DNA from: Qaidamihabitans albus
GTDB taxonomy: Bacteria; Actinomycetota; Actinomycetes; Mycobacteriales; Pseudonocardiaceae
Reading direction: 5' to 3'
Length of the DNA stretch: 64,000 nucleotides
Assembly: GCF_016464705.1 (NCBI RefSeq)
Contig: NZ_JAEHOB010000001.1
Location: forward strand, 186,001-250,000
Under the pieces are notes generated by a model that did not search any database, had not been told where the DNA came from, and worked only from the letters and a program-made list of their open reading frames with translations. A program made the position numbers and the translations under genes. This document shows, one piece after another, positions 8,873 to 19,621 of this stretch (positions are counted from its first letter, which is position 1; every line of letters begins with the position of its first letter).

Positions 8873-9878
8873 CGACGAGACCACGCTGCTGGAGGTCGGT
8901 GGCCTCACCAAGACGTTCGAGGTGGCGGCCGGTGCATCCGGCAGGACCGCGCTGCGCGCGCTGGACGGCGTGGACCTCACACTCGGGCGTGGCGAGACAC
9001 TCGGCCTGGTCGGCGAGTCGGGCTGTGGCAAGTCGACGCTCGCGCGCGTACTCCTGCTGCTCGAACGCCCGGACGGCGGCCACGTGCGCTTCTCCGGAGT
9101 CGATCCGTTCACGCTGCGGGGCAAGGACCTGCTCGCGTGGCGGCGCCGGGTGCAGATGGTGTTCCAGGACCCGTTCGCCTCGCTCAACCCGCGCCTCAAC
9201 GCCGCCGAGCTGATCGGGGAACCTTGGCGTACGCACCGTGACCTGGTGCCTGCGGGCAAGCGGGCGGCCCGCGTGCGGGAGCTCCTGGAGCTGGTCGGGC
9301 TGCGGGCCGCCGACGCGGGGCGCTACCCGCAGGAGTTCTCCGGCGGGCAACGGCAGCGCATCGGGATCGCGCGGGCCCTCGCGCTCGAGCCGGACGTCAT
9401 CGTCTGCGACGAGCCGGTCTCCGCGCTGGACCTCTCGGTGCAGGCGCAGGTGCTCAACCTGCTTGGCGACCTGCAGGCAGAGCTCGGCGTGTCGTACCTG
9501 TTCATCTCGCACGACCTCACCGTGGTCCGGCACATCGCCGACCGGGTGGCGGTGATGTATCTCGGCAGGGTGGTGGAGTCGGGCCCCACGGAGGAGGTGT
9601 TCGGCTCCCCGGCACACCCCTACACGGCGGCGCTGCTGTCGGCTGCACCGTCCCTCGACGCGGTCCGGGAGGGTGGCCGGGAGCGCATCGTGCTCACCGG
9701 AGAGGTGCCCTCGCCCGTCGATCCGCCGTCCGGCTGCCGCTTCCGCACCCGCTGCTGGCTTGCGGAGGACAGGTGCGCGCAGGTGGCTCCCGTCGCCGAG
9801 GCCCGTCCGGGCGAGCCCGCACACCATGCCGCGTGTCACCTGCCGCTGGAGCCGGTCGTCGCGGGCGCTCCGCGCTGA
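8865..9878 (+). CDS. ABC transporter ATP-binding protein, DppF type
   Basis: 337 residues. Walker A GESGCGKST, Q-loop VFQDPFASLNPRL, signature FSGGQRQRIG, Walker B VIVCDEPVSALD, switch His FISHDLTVV, and an OppF-type C-terminal tail with GCRFRTRCWLAEDRC. Last gene of the seven-gene catabolic and uptake operon starting at kdgD. A 5-bp stem (9877-9890) follows the stop but is too weak to call a terminator with confidence. Confidence 0.93.
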   Translation: MPDDETTLLEVGGLTKTFEVAAGASGRTALRALDGVDLTLGRGETLGLVGESGCGKSTLARVLLLLERPDGGHVRFSGVDPFTLRGKDLLAWRRRVQMVFQDPFASLNPRLNAAELIGEPWRTHRDLVPAGKRAARVRELLELVGLRAADAGRYPQEFSGGQRQRIGIARALALEPDVIVCDEPVSALDLSVQAQVLNLLGDLQAELGVSYLFISHDLTVVRHIADRVAVMYLGRVVESGPTEEVFGSPAHPYTAALLSAAPSLDAVREGGRERIVLTGEVPSPVDPPSGCRFRTRCWLAEDRCAQVAPVAEARPGEPAHHAACHLPLEPVVAGAPR

Positions 9879-9907
9879 GCGGCTTCGCTCCCCGCGCCGC
9901 GCCGGGC

Positions 9908-10501
9908 TCAGAGCCGGTGCAGGCCCTCCAGGATGCGCTCCATCAGGTCGAAGTCCGGCCGCCCGTGTGGCGTGGTCCGGTTCTCGTGCACGTTGACCAG
10001 TCCCTCGTCGGCCATGTCGCTGAGCAGGATCCGGGCGACCCCGAGCGGTACCGCCAGCGTGGCGGCGACCTCGGCGACCGACCTCGGCTGCACGCAAAGC
10101 CTGCGCACCGCCTGGTACTCGCTGCTGATCCGGTCGCGTCTCCACGGGCCACTGGGCTCCACCGAGATCAGCGTCTCGACGGCGAGAGCGCGGGCGGCCT
10201 GCGTGCGCCCCCTCGTCAGCACGTACGGGCGGACCCGAAGGCGGTGCTGTTCGGCCGTGTCGTCCTCGCCGGAGTCACCGGTGATGGCGAGTTCGGTGCG
10301 CTGCCGCGGGGTGGGTGGCCGTGGCGCGCGCGGTGGGCGCTGTGGTTCGGCCGCGGGCGGCGGCTCCGGCTCGGCGGACTCGAACCTCTTCCGTTGCCTG
10401 GCGGACGGAAAGCGCGCACCGGAGCGCCCGGTGGCCGGGCGTCCGGCCTCGTCGGGTTCGTCGGGGTTGCCCACGCTCGTCCGCCTCGCGTCCTGGTTCA
10501 T
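9908..10501 (-). CDS. DUF742-domain protein (CvnC-like), orphan
   Basis: 197 residues. The N-terminal 85 residues are charged and proline-rich (PEPPPAAEPQRPPRAPRPP), probably disordered. From about 85 the DUF742 domain runs to the end (RVRPYVLTRGRTQAARALAVETLI, PRSVAEVAATLAVPLGVARILLSDMADEGLVNVH), a winged-helix-like fold. In Streptomyces conservons such proteins sit beside a sensor kinase, a roadblock protein and a small GTPase. None of those partners is next to it here. It converges on the ABC operon with a 29-bp gap. The role is unknown beyond the domain name. Confidence 0.85.
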   Translation of the reverse strand: MNQDARRTSVGNPDEPDEAGRPATGRSGARFPSARQRKRFESAEPEPPPAAEPQRPPRAPRPPTPRQRTELAITGDSGEDDTAEQHRLRVRPYVLTRGRTQAARALAVETLISVEPSGPWRRDRISSEYQAVRRLCVQPRSVAEVAATLAVPLGVARILLSDMADEGLVNVHENRTTPHGRPDFDLMERILEGLHRL

Positions 10502-10584
10502 GGCCTCGGGAGCGACATTGACTACGAGGTTGAGTCATGTTACTCGCCATGTCCAGCTTCGAGGTGATTGCGGAGCGTCACCAA

Positions 10585-10636
10585 AGTGTCGTGAGTGCCG
10601 GCACGAGTTAGAACTCGTGCCGGCACTCACGACACT
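10585..10636. repeat. Dispersed 3'-end palindrome, copy 1
   Basis: Perfect palindrome: 25-bp arms (AGTGTCGTGAGTG...CACTCACGACACT) around a central AG, including the family core CGAGTT-AG-AACTCG. It lies 10 bp past the stop of etfD (minus strand) and upstream of the DUF742 gene start. The folded RNA would be a long hairpin with a UAGA loop, so it may act as an intrinsic terminator without a U-tract. Confidence 0.9.
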
Positions 10637-10645
10637 GGCGTGCGG

Positions 10646-13021
10646 CTACTTGTCCTCTTCGGCCTGCGGAGTTCCGGTGGGCGCCTCGTCGGTCGGGACG
10701 TCGGCGCGACCGTTGGCCTCCGCCTCACCGCCGGGCTCGGCGTCACCGCTCGTGTACGCCTCCGGCGCCGTGGGACCCGGCAGCGGGTCGGCGGAGGCTC
10801 CGATCGCCGCGTCCGCGGCCGGCTTTGCGGTGCCGACGGCCGCCTTCTCCTCGCCCCGCCGGACGGCCGACAGCAGCAGCTGCGCGACATCGACGACCTC
10901 GACGTTCTGGCCGGCGTCGCCGTCGTTCTGCCGGGACGTCACGCCGTCGGTGAGCATGACCCGGCAGAACGGGCAGCCCGTCGCGATCTTCGACGGGGCG
11001 GTGCCCAGCGCCTCGTCCACGCGGTCGACGTTGATCCGCTTGCCGATGCGCTCCTCCATCCACATCCGCGCGCCGCCCGCGCCGCAGCACATCGAGCGCT
11101 CGCCGTGCCTGGGCATCTCCCGCAGCGCGGCCCCGGACGCGCCGACGAGTTCCCGCGGCGCCTCGTAGACCTTGTTGTGCCTGCCGAGGAAGCACGGGTC
11201 GTGGTAGGTGACGTCCTCGGCGATCGGCGCCATCGGGGTGAGCCGCTTCTCCCGGACCAGCCGGTTGAGCAGCTGGGTGTGGTGCACGACCTCGTAGTGC
11301 CCGCCAAGGTCCGGGTACTCGTTGGCCAGGGTGTTGAAGCAGTGCGCGCACGTGACGACGATCTTCCGCCGGGCGGGCTCCACGTCCTCGAACACCGAGT
11401 TCAGCACCTCGACGTTCTGCTGGGCGAGCATCTGGAACACGAACTCGTTGCCCGCCCGCCGCGCGGGGTCACCGGTGCAGGTCTCCTCGGGGCCGAGCAC
11501 CTTGTACTCGACGTCGGCGATGTGCAGCAGTTCGGCCACCGCGCGGGTGGTCTTCTTCGCGCGGTCCTCGAACGCGCCCGCACAGCCGACCCAGAACAGG
11601 TACTCGGTGTCGCCCCACTCGCCGTCGAACTGCGGCACCTCGAAGTCGAGCTCGTCGGTCCAGGCCAGGCGGTCCTTGGCGTTCTGGCCCCACGGGTTGC
11701 CCTTGTTCTCCAGGTTCTTGAACATCCCGTTCAGCTCGGTCGGGAAGTCCGACTCGATCATCACCTGGTAGCGGCGCATGTCGACGATGTGGTCGACGTG
11801 CTCGATGTCCACCGGGCACTGCTCGACACACGCGCCGCAGTTGGTGCACGACCACAGCACCTCGGGGTCGATGACGCCGTTGACGTCCTCGCCGCCGACG
11901 AGCGGGCGCTCGGCCTCGGCCAGCGCCAGCACGTCGATGCCGGCGTGCGGGTCGTCCCCGGTGAGCCCGATCTCCTCACCGGTCATGTCCTTCTTGCCGC
12001 CCGCGAGCAGGTACGGCGCCTTCGCGTAGGCGTGGTCGCGCAACTGCGTGATGACCAGCTTCGGCGACAGCGGCTTGCCGGTGTTCCACGCCGGGCACTG
12101 CGACTGGCAGCGGCCGCACTCGGTGCACGTGCTGAAGTCCAGCCAGCCCTTCCACGTGAAGTCCTCCACCTGGCCCGCGCCGAAGACGTCCTTCTCCGGG
12201 TCGGCCTCCTCGAAGTCGAGCGGCTTGCCGTCGCTCATCATCGGCTTGAGCCTGCCGAGAGCGACCCCGCCGTCGTCCTCCCGCTTGAAGTAGATGTTGA
12301 AGAACGCGCTGAACCGGTGCCAGGCGATGCCCATCGTCAGCGTGCGGCCCACCACGTACAGCCACACGATGCCGGAGAGCAGCTTGATCAGCGCCATCGC
12401 CGAGACCCCGGCCGCGCTCGCGGGCAGGATCGCCGCGAGCGGCTGGCTGACGAAGCTGGTCCACAGCGCCGGGTCCTCGATGCCGCTGGAGATCTTGAAC
12501 GCCTTCACCCCGAGGATGCCCAGCCCCTCGATGATCACCACGGCCTCGACGAAGTACGCCTGCTTGAAGTTCGATCCGGCGAAGCGCGACTGCCGGTCGG
12601 CGCGCCGCGGGTGGTTGAGCTGGCGGATGACCGCCATCGCCACACCACCGGCCACGGTGCCGATGCCGAGCAGCTCCGCGAGGAACAGCCACGGTGCCCA
12701 GTGCCCGAACACCGGCCACGCGAAGGCCGGGTCGAACATCTCCCCGTACGCCTCGAACCAGACGGCCGTGCCGATGAGGAATCCCCACATCACCAGCCAG
12801 TGCCACGGGCCGACGTGGCGGAACTTGTTCATCCGGGTGTGGGCCACGAACTCCTTGAGCAGTGTCCGCATACGCGGCACGAACGGGCCGTTACGGGTGG
12901 CGTCCGGCTGACCGAGACGGATGATGCGCACCTGGCGCACCACCCCGGTGATGAACGCGACCCAGGCGACAACGCTGACGGCAACGCCGATCACACCGAG
13001 CGTGATCTGCAGTGCACCCAT
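10646..13021 (-). CDS. etfD: EtfD-type membrane iron-sulfur oxidoreductase (ETF:menaquinone)
   Basis: 791 residues. About six membrane helices fill the first 240 residues. Two 4Fe-4S ferredoxin motifs follow (CTECGRCQSQCP and CTNCGACVEQCP), then two CCG cysteine-rich domains as in heterodisulfide reductase subunit D (CAHCFNTLANEYP, HDPCFLGRHNKVY, MCCGAGGARMW, GCPFCRVMLTDG). A disordered acidic tail of about 70 residues ends the protein. Mycobacterial Rv0338c (EtfD) has the same plan and passes electrons from EtfAB in fatty-acid beta-oxidation to menaquinone. No etfAB in the window. A TTACTGATCAGTAA palindrome lies 59 bp upstream. Confidence 0.88.
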   Translation of the reverse strand: MGALQITLGVIGVAVSVVAWVAFITGVVRQVRIIRLGQPDATRNGPFVPRMRTLLKEFVAHTRMNKFRHVGPWHWLVMWGFLIGTAVWFEAYGEMFDPAFAWPVFGHWAPWLFLAELLGIGTVAGGVAMAVIRQLNHPRRADRQSRFAGSNFKQAYFVEAVVIIEGLGILGVKAFKISSGIEDPALWTSFVSQPLAAILPASAAGVSAMALIKLLSGIVWLYVVGRTLTMGIAWHRFSAFFNIYFKREDDGGVALGRLKPMMSDGKPLDFEEADPEKDVFGAGQVEDFTWKGWLDFSTCTECGRCQSQCPAWNTGKPLSPKLVITQLRDHAYAKAPYLLAGGKKDMTGEEIGLTGDDPHAGIDVLALAEAERPLVGGEDVNGVIDPEVLWSCTNCGACVEQCPVDIEHVDHIVDMRRYQVMIESDFPTELNGMFKNLENKGNPWGQNAKDRLAWTDELDFEVPQFDGEWGDTEYLFWVGCAGAFEDRAKKTTRAVAELLHIADVEYKVLGPEETCTGDPARRAGNEFVFQMLAQQNVEVLNSVFEDVEPARRKIVVTCAHCFNTLANEYPDLGGHYEVVHHTQLLNRLVREKRLTPMAPIAEDVTYHDPCFLGRHNKVYEAPRELVGASGAALREMPRHGERSMCCGAGGARMWMEERIGKRINVDRVDEALGTAPSKIATGCPFCRVMLTDGVTSRQNDGDAGQNVEVVDVAQLLLSAVRRGEEKAAVGTAKPAADAAIGASADPLPGPTAPEAYTSGDAEPGGEAEANGRADVPTDEAPTGTPQAEEDK

Positions 13022-13079
13022 GATCGGGGCCTTTCGGTTCGGGATTCTTCGCGGTGGGTTCCGGGGAGCCTAACTCTTC

Positions 13080-13093
13080 TTACTGATCAGTAA
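13080..13093. promoter_or_regulatory. TTACTGATCAGTAA palindrome, candidate TetR-type operator
   Basis: Perfect 14-bp palindrome between divergent etfD (start 13021) and the SMR gene (start 13175). A second, 10-bp palindrome ACTCGCGAGT lies at 13133-13142, nearer the SMR gene. The TTAC...GTAA form resembles operators of TetR-type lipid regulators in actinobacteria. Which protein binds is not known; the TetR encoded after the SMR gene could use the second one. Confidence 0.5.
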
Positions 13094-13174
13094 CCGATTG
13101 GTGCGCCGGAAGTCCCACTGATGTGGTGCAAAACTCGCGAGTATTGGGACCATCGTTCAGGTATTGTCGCCGAC

Positions 13175-13504
13175 ATGGGTGCATACCTGCTTCTCGCCGT
13201 CGCCATCGCGGGCGAGGTCGCCGGCACGGTCTCGCTGAAGCTCTCGGAAGGGTTCAGCAAGCCGGTGCCCTCGATCATCGTCGTCGTGGGCTACGGGCTG
13301 GCCTTCGTGATGCTCGCGCAGGTGCTCAAGGCGGGCCTGCCGGTCGGCGTCGCGTACGCGATCTGGGCCGCGGCCGGGGTCGCGCTGGTCGCCGCCATCG
13401 GTGCGGTGTTCCTGAACGAGAGCCTCAACTTGACGATGATCGCCGGGCTGGCCCTCGTGATCGGGGGCGTGGTGCTGATCGAGCTGGGGCGGTCGGCGCT
13501 GTGA
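13175..13504 (+). CDS. Small multidrug resistance (SMR) efflux protein
   Basis: 109 residues, four hydrophobic helices. The conserved membrane glutamate lies in helix 1 (AVAIAGEVAGTVSLKLSEGF), and the GVAYAIWAAAGVA segment of helix 3 is typical of EmrE/QacE proteins. It is expected to export cationic compounds by proton antiport. The ATG at 13175 was chosen because the upstream extension lacks homology and would break the helix-1 start. GTGA overlap with the TetR gene that follows. Confidence 0.93.
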   Translation: MGAYLLLAVAIAGEVAGTVSLKLSEGFSKPVPSIIVVVGYGLAFVMLAQVLKAGLPVGVAYAIWAAAGVALVAAIGAVFLNESLNLTMIAGLALVIGGVVLIELGRSAL

Positions 13505-14070
13505 GCGCCATGCGGCAGCGGGCCGACGGCCGCAAGCTCCGCGGCGAGAAGCGCAGGGCCGAGATCGTCGAGGCGACGCTGCGCGTGATCGAGCGCGACG
13601 GCGTCGCCGGGGTCACGCACCGGACCGTCGCCAGGGAGGCCGGCGTGCCCACCACGTCGACCACCTACCACTTCGCCAGCCTCGACGACCTGCTCATCGC
13701 CACGCTCATTTCGTGCGCGCGGGACATGGCCACCGAGGTGTACTGGATGATCGACCGCGCGCGCTCGCGTGGCAGCCGCGGCGCCGAGGAGGTCGCGAAC
13801 CTGCTCGCCGAGGCGCTCGGACCACGGCGGGGCCGCACGATGGCCGAGTACGAGCTGTACCTGCTCGCCGCGCGCCGGCCCGAGCTGCGGCCGGCCGCGC
13901 GGCGCTGGCTCGACGTGCTCACCTCGATGGTGCGGCACGACGACGAGGTGGCGTTCCGGGTGTTCCTCGCCGGGATCGACGGGCTGCTCGTCCAGGGGCT
14001 GATCGACGACGAGCCGCCGACCGCCGAGGAACTGCGCCCGGTCGTTGACTACCTGCTCAAACCCCGCTGA
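13501..14070 (+). CDS. TetR-family regulator coupled to SMR efflux gene
   Basis: 189 residues from the GTG at 13501 (4-bp GTGA overlap); an ATG at 13510 is an alternative. The helix-turn-helix lies around residues 18-62 (AEIVEATLRVIERDGVAG, THRTVAREAGVPTTSTTYHF). This HTH version (TTSTTYHFASLDDLL) is common in actinobacterial TetR proteins paired with SMR pumps. Likely represses the pump operon. Confidence 0.9.
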   Translation: MSAMRQRADGRKLRGEKRRAEIVEATLRVIERDGVAGVTHRTVAREAGVPTTSTTYHFASLDDLLIATLISCARDMATEVYWMIDRARSRGSRGAEEVANLLAEALGPRRGRTMAEYELYLLAARRPELRPAARRWLDVLTSMVRHDDEVAFRVFLAGIDGLLVQGLIDDEPPTAEELRPVVDYLLKPR

Positions 14071-14086
14071 CCTGGGCGCCCCCGAC

Positions 14087-14130
14087 TCGTGAGTGCGCAC
14101 CCGAGTTAGAACTCGCGTGCGCACTCACGA
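14087..14130. repeat. Dispersed 3'-end palindrome, copy 2
   Basis: 21-bp arms (20 of 21 paired) around AG, with TCGTGAGTG ends and CGAGTT-AG-AACTCG core. It lies between convergent tetR (stop 14070) and the PEBP gene (stop 14144), so it could terminate both. Confidence 0.9.
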
Positions 14131-14143
14131 CCCTGGCGCACGG

Positions 14144-14683
14144 TCACCCCTTGTTCTCGTACAGCGCGGTGATCGTGGCCCTGGCCAGCGTGTGGCCGAA
14201 CATGTTGAAGCCGAGGAACGCGGGCGTGGCGTCCTCCCCCACGTCGAGGGAGTCCACGTCGAGTGCGTGCACCGCGAAGATGTAGCGGTGCGGGCCGTGC
14301 CCGGGTGGCGGCGCCGCACCCAGGTACTGGCGGACGCCGCCGTCGGTTTTCAGTGTCCTGGCACCCTCGGGCAGCCCCGAGCCGCTGGCGTCGCCGGCGC
14401 CGGAGGGCAGCTCGGTGACGGAGGCGGGGATGTTGAACACCGCCCAGTGCCAGAAGCCGCTGCCCGTCGGCGCGTCCGGGTCGAAGCAGGTCACCGCGAA
14501 GCTCCCGGTCTCGGCCGGGAAGTCCGACCAGCTCAGGTGGGGCGAGCGGTCCTCGCCGCCTGCGCCGAAGATTCCGCTGAGGTGCGGCGTGGCCAGCGTC
14601 TCGCCCTCGGCGATGTCGTTGCTGCGCAGGGTGAAGGACGGAACCGGCGGCAGGGAGTCGTACGGGTTGGGTGCTTGCGGCAT
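14144..14683 (-). CDS. YbhB/YbcL-type Raf-kinase-inhibitor-like (PEBP) protein
   Basis: 179 residues, one PEBP domain. Motifs include [40 protein letters not shown] and the late [15 protein letters not shown], which build the anion-binding pocket of the family (given here in outline only). No signal peptide. Bacterial members have no agreed biochemical role. It may bind phospho-ligands. Converges on the SMR-tetR operon across repeat copy 2. Confidence 0.9.
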   Translation of the reverse strand: MPQAPNPYDSLPPVPSFTLRSNDIAEGETLATPHLSGIFGAGGEDRSPHLSWSDFPAETGSFAVTCFDPDAPTGSGFWHWAVFNIPASVTELPSGAGDASGSGLPEGARTLKTDGGVRQYLGAAPPPGHGPHRYIFAVHALDVDSLDVGEDATPAFLGFNMFGHTLARATITALYENKG

Positions 14684-14863
14684 CGGGTCCTCCTCGGGGT
14701 CGGGAAACGGCTTCGCGAACGAGGCTAGTAGTGATCACCCCCACGCGCGGCCGGACGTACCGGGGGACAGCTTCAGGGTCGAACCGGGGGTTGGCCCTGA
14801 TGCCCATGGTGCGCACCGGGTCATAGCGTGTGTCCGCAAGGAAGTTGCGGCAGGAGGACTCAC

Positions 14864-15634
14864 ATGGGACGGGCTGGACTGGCCATCGGGGGCGTCGCGC
14901 TGATCGTCGTGGGCGGGGCGATCGGTTTCGGCTGGCTGTGGCCGTCGACCGCCGAGGCGACCGCGACGATGGAGAGCGAGATTCGCGACGTCGAGATCGA
15001 CAACGGCTCCGGCTACGTGACCGTGCGCGCGGAGGACGTGGAACGCGCCACCGTGCGGCAGGTCTTCCGGTACCGCTGGGACCGTCCCGGCGACGCGTAC
15101 TCGGTCGACGGCGACACCCTTGTGCTCGGCGGCTGCGGCGGGTTCTGCTCGGTCGACTACGAGCTGGTCGTCCCCCGCGGCACGGAGGTCGGCGGGGAGA
15201 ACGGCTCCGGTGACATCACCCTGACCGGGGTCGGCGCGGTCGATGTGCACGCCGGCTCGGGGGACGTCCGGGTGACCGGCGGCTCCGGTCCGGTCGATAT
15301 CGACGCGAGTTCCGGCCACGTCCGGCTGAGCGACCTCGCGCAGGACGTCACCGTCCGGGCCAGCTCCGGCGACGTGACCGGCGAGGACCTGCGCGGCAAG
15401 GTCGACGTCGAGGCGAGCTCGGGCGACATCGAGCTGCGGCTGGCCGTGCCGCGCGACGTCCGGGCGAGCGCCAGCAGCGGCGACATCGAGCTCACGATGC
15501 CGTCCGGCGCCTACCGCGTCGAGGGCAGCAGCGACAGCGGAAACCGGGACATCGAGGTCGATCAGGTCTCCTCGGCCGAGCACCTGCTCCGGCTCGACTC
15601 CAGCAGCGGTGACGTCACGGTCGAGGCCGCCTGA
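14864..15634 (+). CDS. DUF4097-type beta-solenoid membrane-anchored protein
   Basis: 256 residues from the ATG at 14864, with CAGGAGG ribosome site. One N-terminal membrane segment (LAIGGVALIVVGGAIGFGW) is followed by an extracellular repeat domain with SSGDV/SSGDI units recurring about every 20 residues (GSGDITLTG, GSGDVRVTG, SSGHVRLSD, SSGDVTGED, SSGDIELRL). This is the DUF4097 putative-adhesin pattern, a right-handed beta-helix. Two Cys near 95-100 (GGCGGFCS) could form a disulfide. Function unknown; a cell-envelope role is inferred. Confidence 0.85.
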   Translation: MGRAGLAIGGVALIVVGGAIGFGWLWPSTAEATATMESEIRDVEIDNGSGYVTVRAEDVERATVRQVFRYRWDRPGDAYSVDGDTLVLGGCGGFCSVDYELVVPRGTEVGGENGSGDITLTGVGAVDVHAGSGDVRVTGGSGPVDIDASSGHVRLSDLAQDVTVRASSGDVTGEDLRGKVDVEASSGDIELRLAVPRDVRASASSGDIELTMPSGAYRVEGSSDSGNRDIEVDQVSSAEHLLRLDSSSGDVTVEAA

Positions 15635-15682
15635 GCAGGCCGGGAACAACCCGGCCCGGTGGCGCGTTGGGCTGGCATAAAG

Positions 15683-15703
15683 GTTGAGCGACTCTCACTC
15701 AAG
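15683..15703. promoter_or_regulatory. HAIR element 1 (HspR site) of dnaK operon
   Basis: GTTGAGC-N7-ACTCAAG, matching the HspR inverted repeat CTTGAGT-N7-ACTCAAG with two changes in the left arm. It lies just upstream of the candidate -35. Confidence 0.8.
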
Positions 15704-15709
15704 TCTGGT

Positions 15710-15739
15710 TTGACGAGTTGGGGAGGCTCCGGATACAAC
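15710..15739 (+). promoter_or_regulatory. dnaK: Candidate dnaK promoter between HAIR sites
   Basis: TTGACG (15710-15715) and TACAAC (15734-15739) are separated by 18 bp, a reasonable primary-sigma promoter. The second HAIR site overlaps the expected start point, so HspR binding would block initiation. Confidence 0.55.
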
Positions 15740-15759
15740 TTGAGTGAGCCCCACTCAAC
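15739..15759. promoter_or_regulatory. HAIR element 2 (HspR site) of dnaK operon
   Basis: CTTGAGT-N7-ACTCAAC, one mismatch from the canonical HAIR. It overlaps the -10 region and start of the dnaK promoter. Confidence 0.88.
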
Positions 15760-15818
15760 GTGGAAGCGATGGCACTGCTCAGCGGAGTGGTGCAGTACAT
15801 AAGCAGGAGGGAACACAC

Positions 15819-17692
<1,874 letters not shown>

Positions 17693-17696
<4 letters not shown>

Positions 17697-18394
17697 CCGA
17701 GCGATACGACGACACCGAGCGACAGGAACCACAGGAGCCAGTGGTCGTGCGGGATCGCCGGAAGATCGACCCGGAAACCGGTGAGCTTCGGCAGCCGGTG
17801 ACCGAGGAGGCCCAGGAGGTGCCCGCCGCCGCGGGCGTCTCCGGGCCTCCGGCCGGGGAGGCGATCGTGGACGAGTCGGTGCTACCCGCCTCGGACATCG
17901 AGAAGCAGCTCGAGGAGCGCACGGCCGACCTGCAACGTCTGCAGGCCGAGTACGCCAACTACCGCAGGCGGGTCGACCGCGACCGGGAGGCCGTGGCCAC
18001 CGCGGGCAAGGCTTCGGTGGTCAGCGACCTGCTGCCGCTGCTGGACGACCTCGAACGGGCCGAGGCGCACGGCGACCTCACCGGCGCGTTCAAGGCGGTG
18101 GCGGACAAGCTGGTCGGCGCGCTGGAGCGGGCCGGGCTCGAATCCTTCGGCGACGCGGGCGAGCCCTTCGATCCGAGCGTGCACGAGGCCGTGCAGCACA
18201 CCACCTCTCCCGAGGTGAGCGGCCCGACCGTCACCACGGTGCTGCGCCGGGGTTACCGCTTTGGCGATCGGGTGCTGCGAGCGGCGCTGGTCGGGGTCAC
18301 CGACCACGAGCCGGAGGCGGCACCGCCGGAGGCGCCGTTCGACGCGCCGGTCGGTGGCGAGCTGCCGATCGACAGCGATGAGAACTCACGCTGA
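17693..18394 (+). CDS. grpE: Nucleotide exchange factor GrpE
   Basis: 233 residues from a GTG overlapping the dnaK stop. A long disordered N-terminus (about 60 residues) leads into a coiled coil ([30 protein letters not shown]). The C-terminal beta domain ends with the family signature ([25 protein letters not shown]-type segment). It releases ADP from DnaK. Confidence 0.96.
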
Positions 18395-18430
18395 CAACCG
18401 GGTCGACGACGGGAAGGGAGGGGACGCCCG

Positions 18431-19621
18431 ATGAGCGCGAGGGAATGGATCGGTAAGGACTTCTACCGTGAGTTGGGCGTCTCCTCCGACGCCAGCCAGG
18501 AGGAGATCAAGAAGGCGTACCGGAAGCTGGCGCGGGAGAACCACCCCGACGCCAACCCCGGTAACACCGAGGCCGAGACAAAGTTCAAGGCCGTCTCTGA
18601 GGCGTACGGCGTGCTCGGCGACACCGAGAAGCGCAAGGAGTACGACGAGGCGCGCAGGCTGTTCGGCTCCGGCGGGCCCGGCGGGCCCGGTGGGTTCGGG
18701 TTTCCCGGCGGTGGCCAGGGCGGTCCCGGTGCCGGTGGCTTCGACCTCGGCGACATTTTCGGGCAGCAGCAGGCCGGCGGCTTCGGCGGGCTCGGCGACA
18801 TGCTGGGCAACCTGTTCGGCCGCCGTGGCGCGGCCGGGCCGACGGCAGGCCGCGCGCAGCGTGGCTCCGATGTGGAGACCGACGTCCGGATCGACTTCAC
18901 CGAGGCGGTCCGCGGTGCCACGTTGCCACTGCGGCTGTCGAGCCCTGCCACGTGCGGCACCTGCCGGGGCAGCGGCGCGAAGCCGGGCACCAGCCCGCGG
19001 ACGTGCCCGACGTGTGCCGGTGCCGGCCTGATCAGCCGCAGCCAGGGCGCGTTCGCGTTCTCCGAGCCGTGCCGGGACTGCCGCGGGCGGGGCTCGATCA
19101 TCGACGAGCCGTGCCCGGAATGTCTCGGCGACGGGGTCAGCACGCGGACGCGGACGCTCACCGTGCGAATCCCGGCCGGGGTCGACGACAACCAGCGCAT
19201 CCGGCTCGCGGGCCAGGGTGAACCCGGCAGGGGCGGCGCTCCGGCCGGCGACCTGTACGTGCGCGTGCACGTCGCCCCGCACCCGGTGTTCGGCCGTTCC
19301 GGCAACGACCTGACGATCACGGTGCCCGTCGAGTTCACCGAGCTCGTGCTCGGCGGGACGATCACGGTGCCGACCCTGGACGGCAAGGTGTCGCTCAAGG
19401 TTCCCGCGGGCACCGCGAACGGGCGTGTGCTGCGGGCCCGGGGCAAGGGCATCGGCAAGCGGGACGGCACGTCCGGTGACCTGCTGGTCACCCTCGAGGT
19501 CGTCATTCCGTCCAAGGTGGACGGTAAGGCGAAGAAGGCACTGGAGGACTACGCCGACGCGGTCGCCAAGCACGATCCGCGACCCGAGATCACGGCACTG
19601 CTGCGAGAGCGGGGGGCATGA
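18431..19621 (+). CDS. dnaJ: Chaperone DnaJ (DnaJ1 type)
   Basis: 396 residues. J-domain at 8-75 with the HPD triad (RENHPDAN), then a Gly/Phe-rich linker, then four zinc-binding repeats ([32 protein letters not shown]) and the C-terminal substrate domain. Delivers clients to DnaK and stimulates its ATPase. The stop overlaps hspR by 4 bp (ATGA). Confidence 0.97.
   Translation: MSAREWIGKDFYRELGVSSDASQEEIKKAYRKLARENHPDANPGNTEAETKFKAVSEAYGVLGDTEKRKEYDEARRLFGSGGPGGPGGFGFPGGGQGGPGAGGFDLGDIFGQQQAGGFGGLGDMLGNLFGRRGAAGPTAGRAQRGSDVETDVRIDFTEAVRGATLPLRLSSPATCGTCRGSGAKPGTSPRTCPTCAGAGLISRSQGAFAFSEPCRDCRGRGSIIDEPCPECLGDGVSTRTRTLTVRIPAGVDDNQRIRLAGQGEPGRGGAPAGDLYVRVHVAPHPVFGRSGNDLTITVPVEFTELVLGGTITVPTLDGKVSLKVPAGTANGRVLRARGKGIGKRDGTSGDLLVTLEVVIPSKVDGKAKKALEDYADAVAKHDPRPEITALLRERGA

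Noticed and set aside
9877-9890. GAGCG-GCTT-CGCTC stem as terminator between DppF and the DUF742 gene
   Set aside because: Only a 5-bp stem; too weak to distinguish from chance in this base composition.
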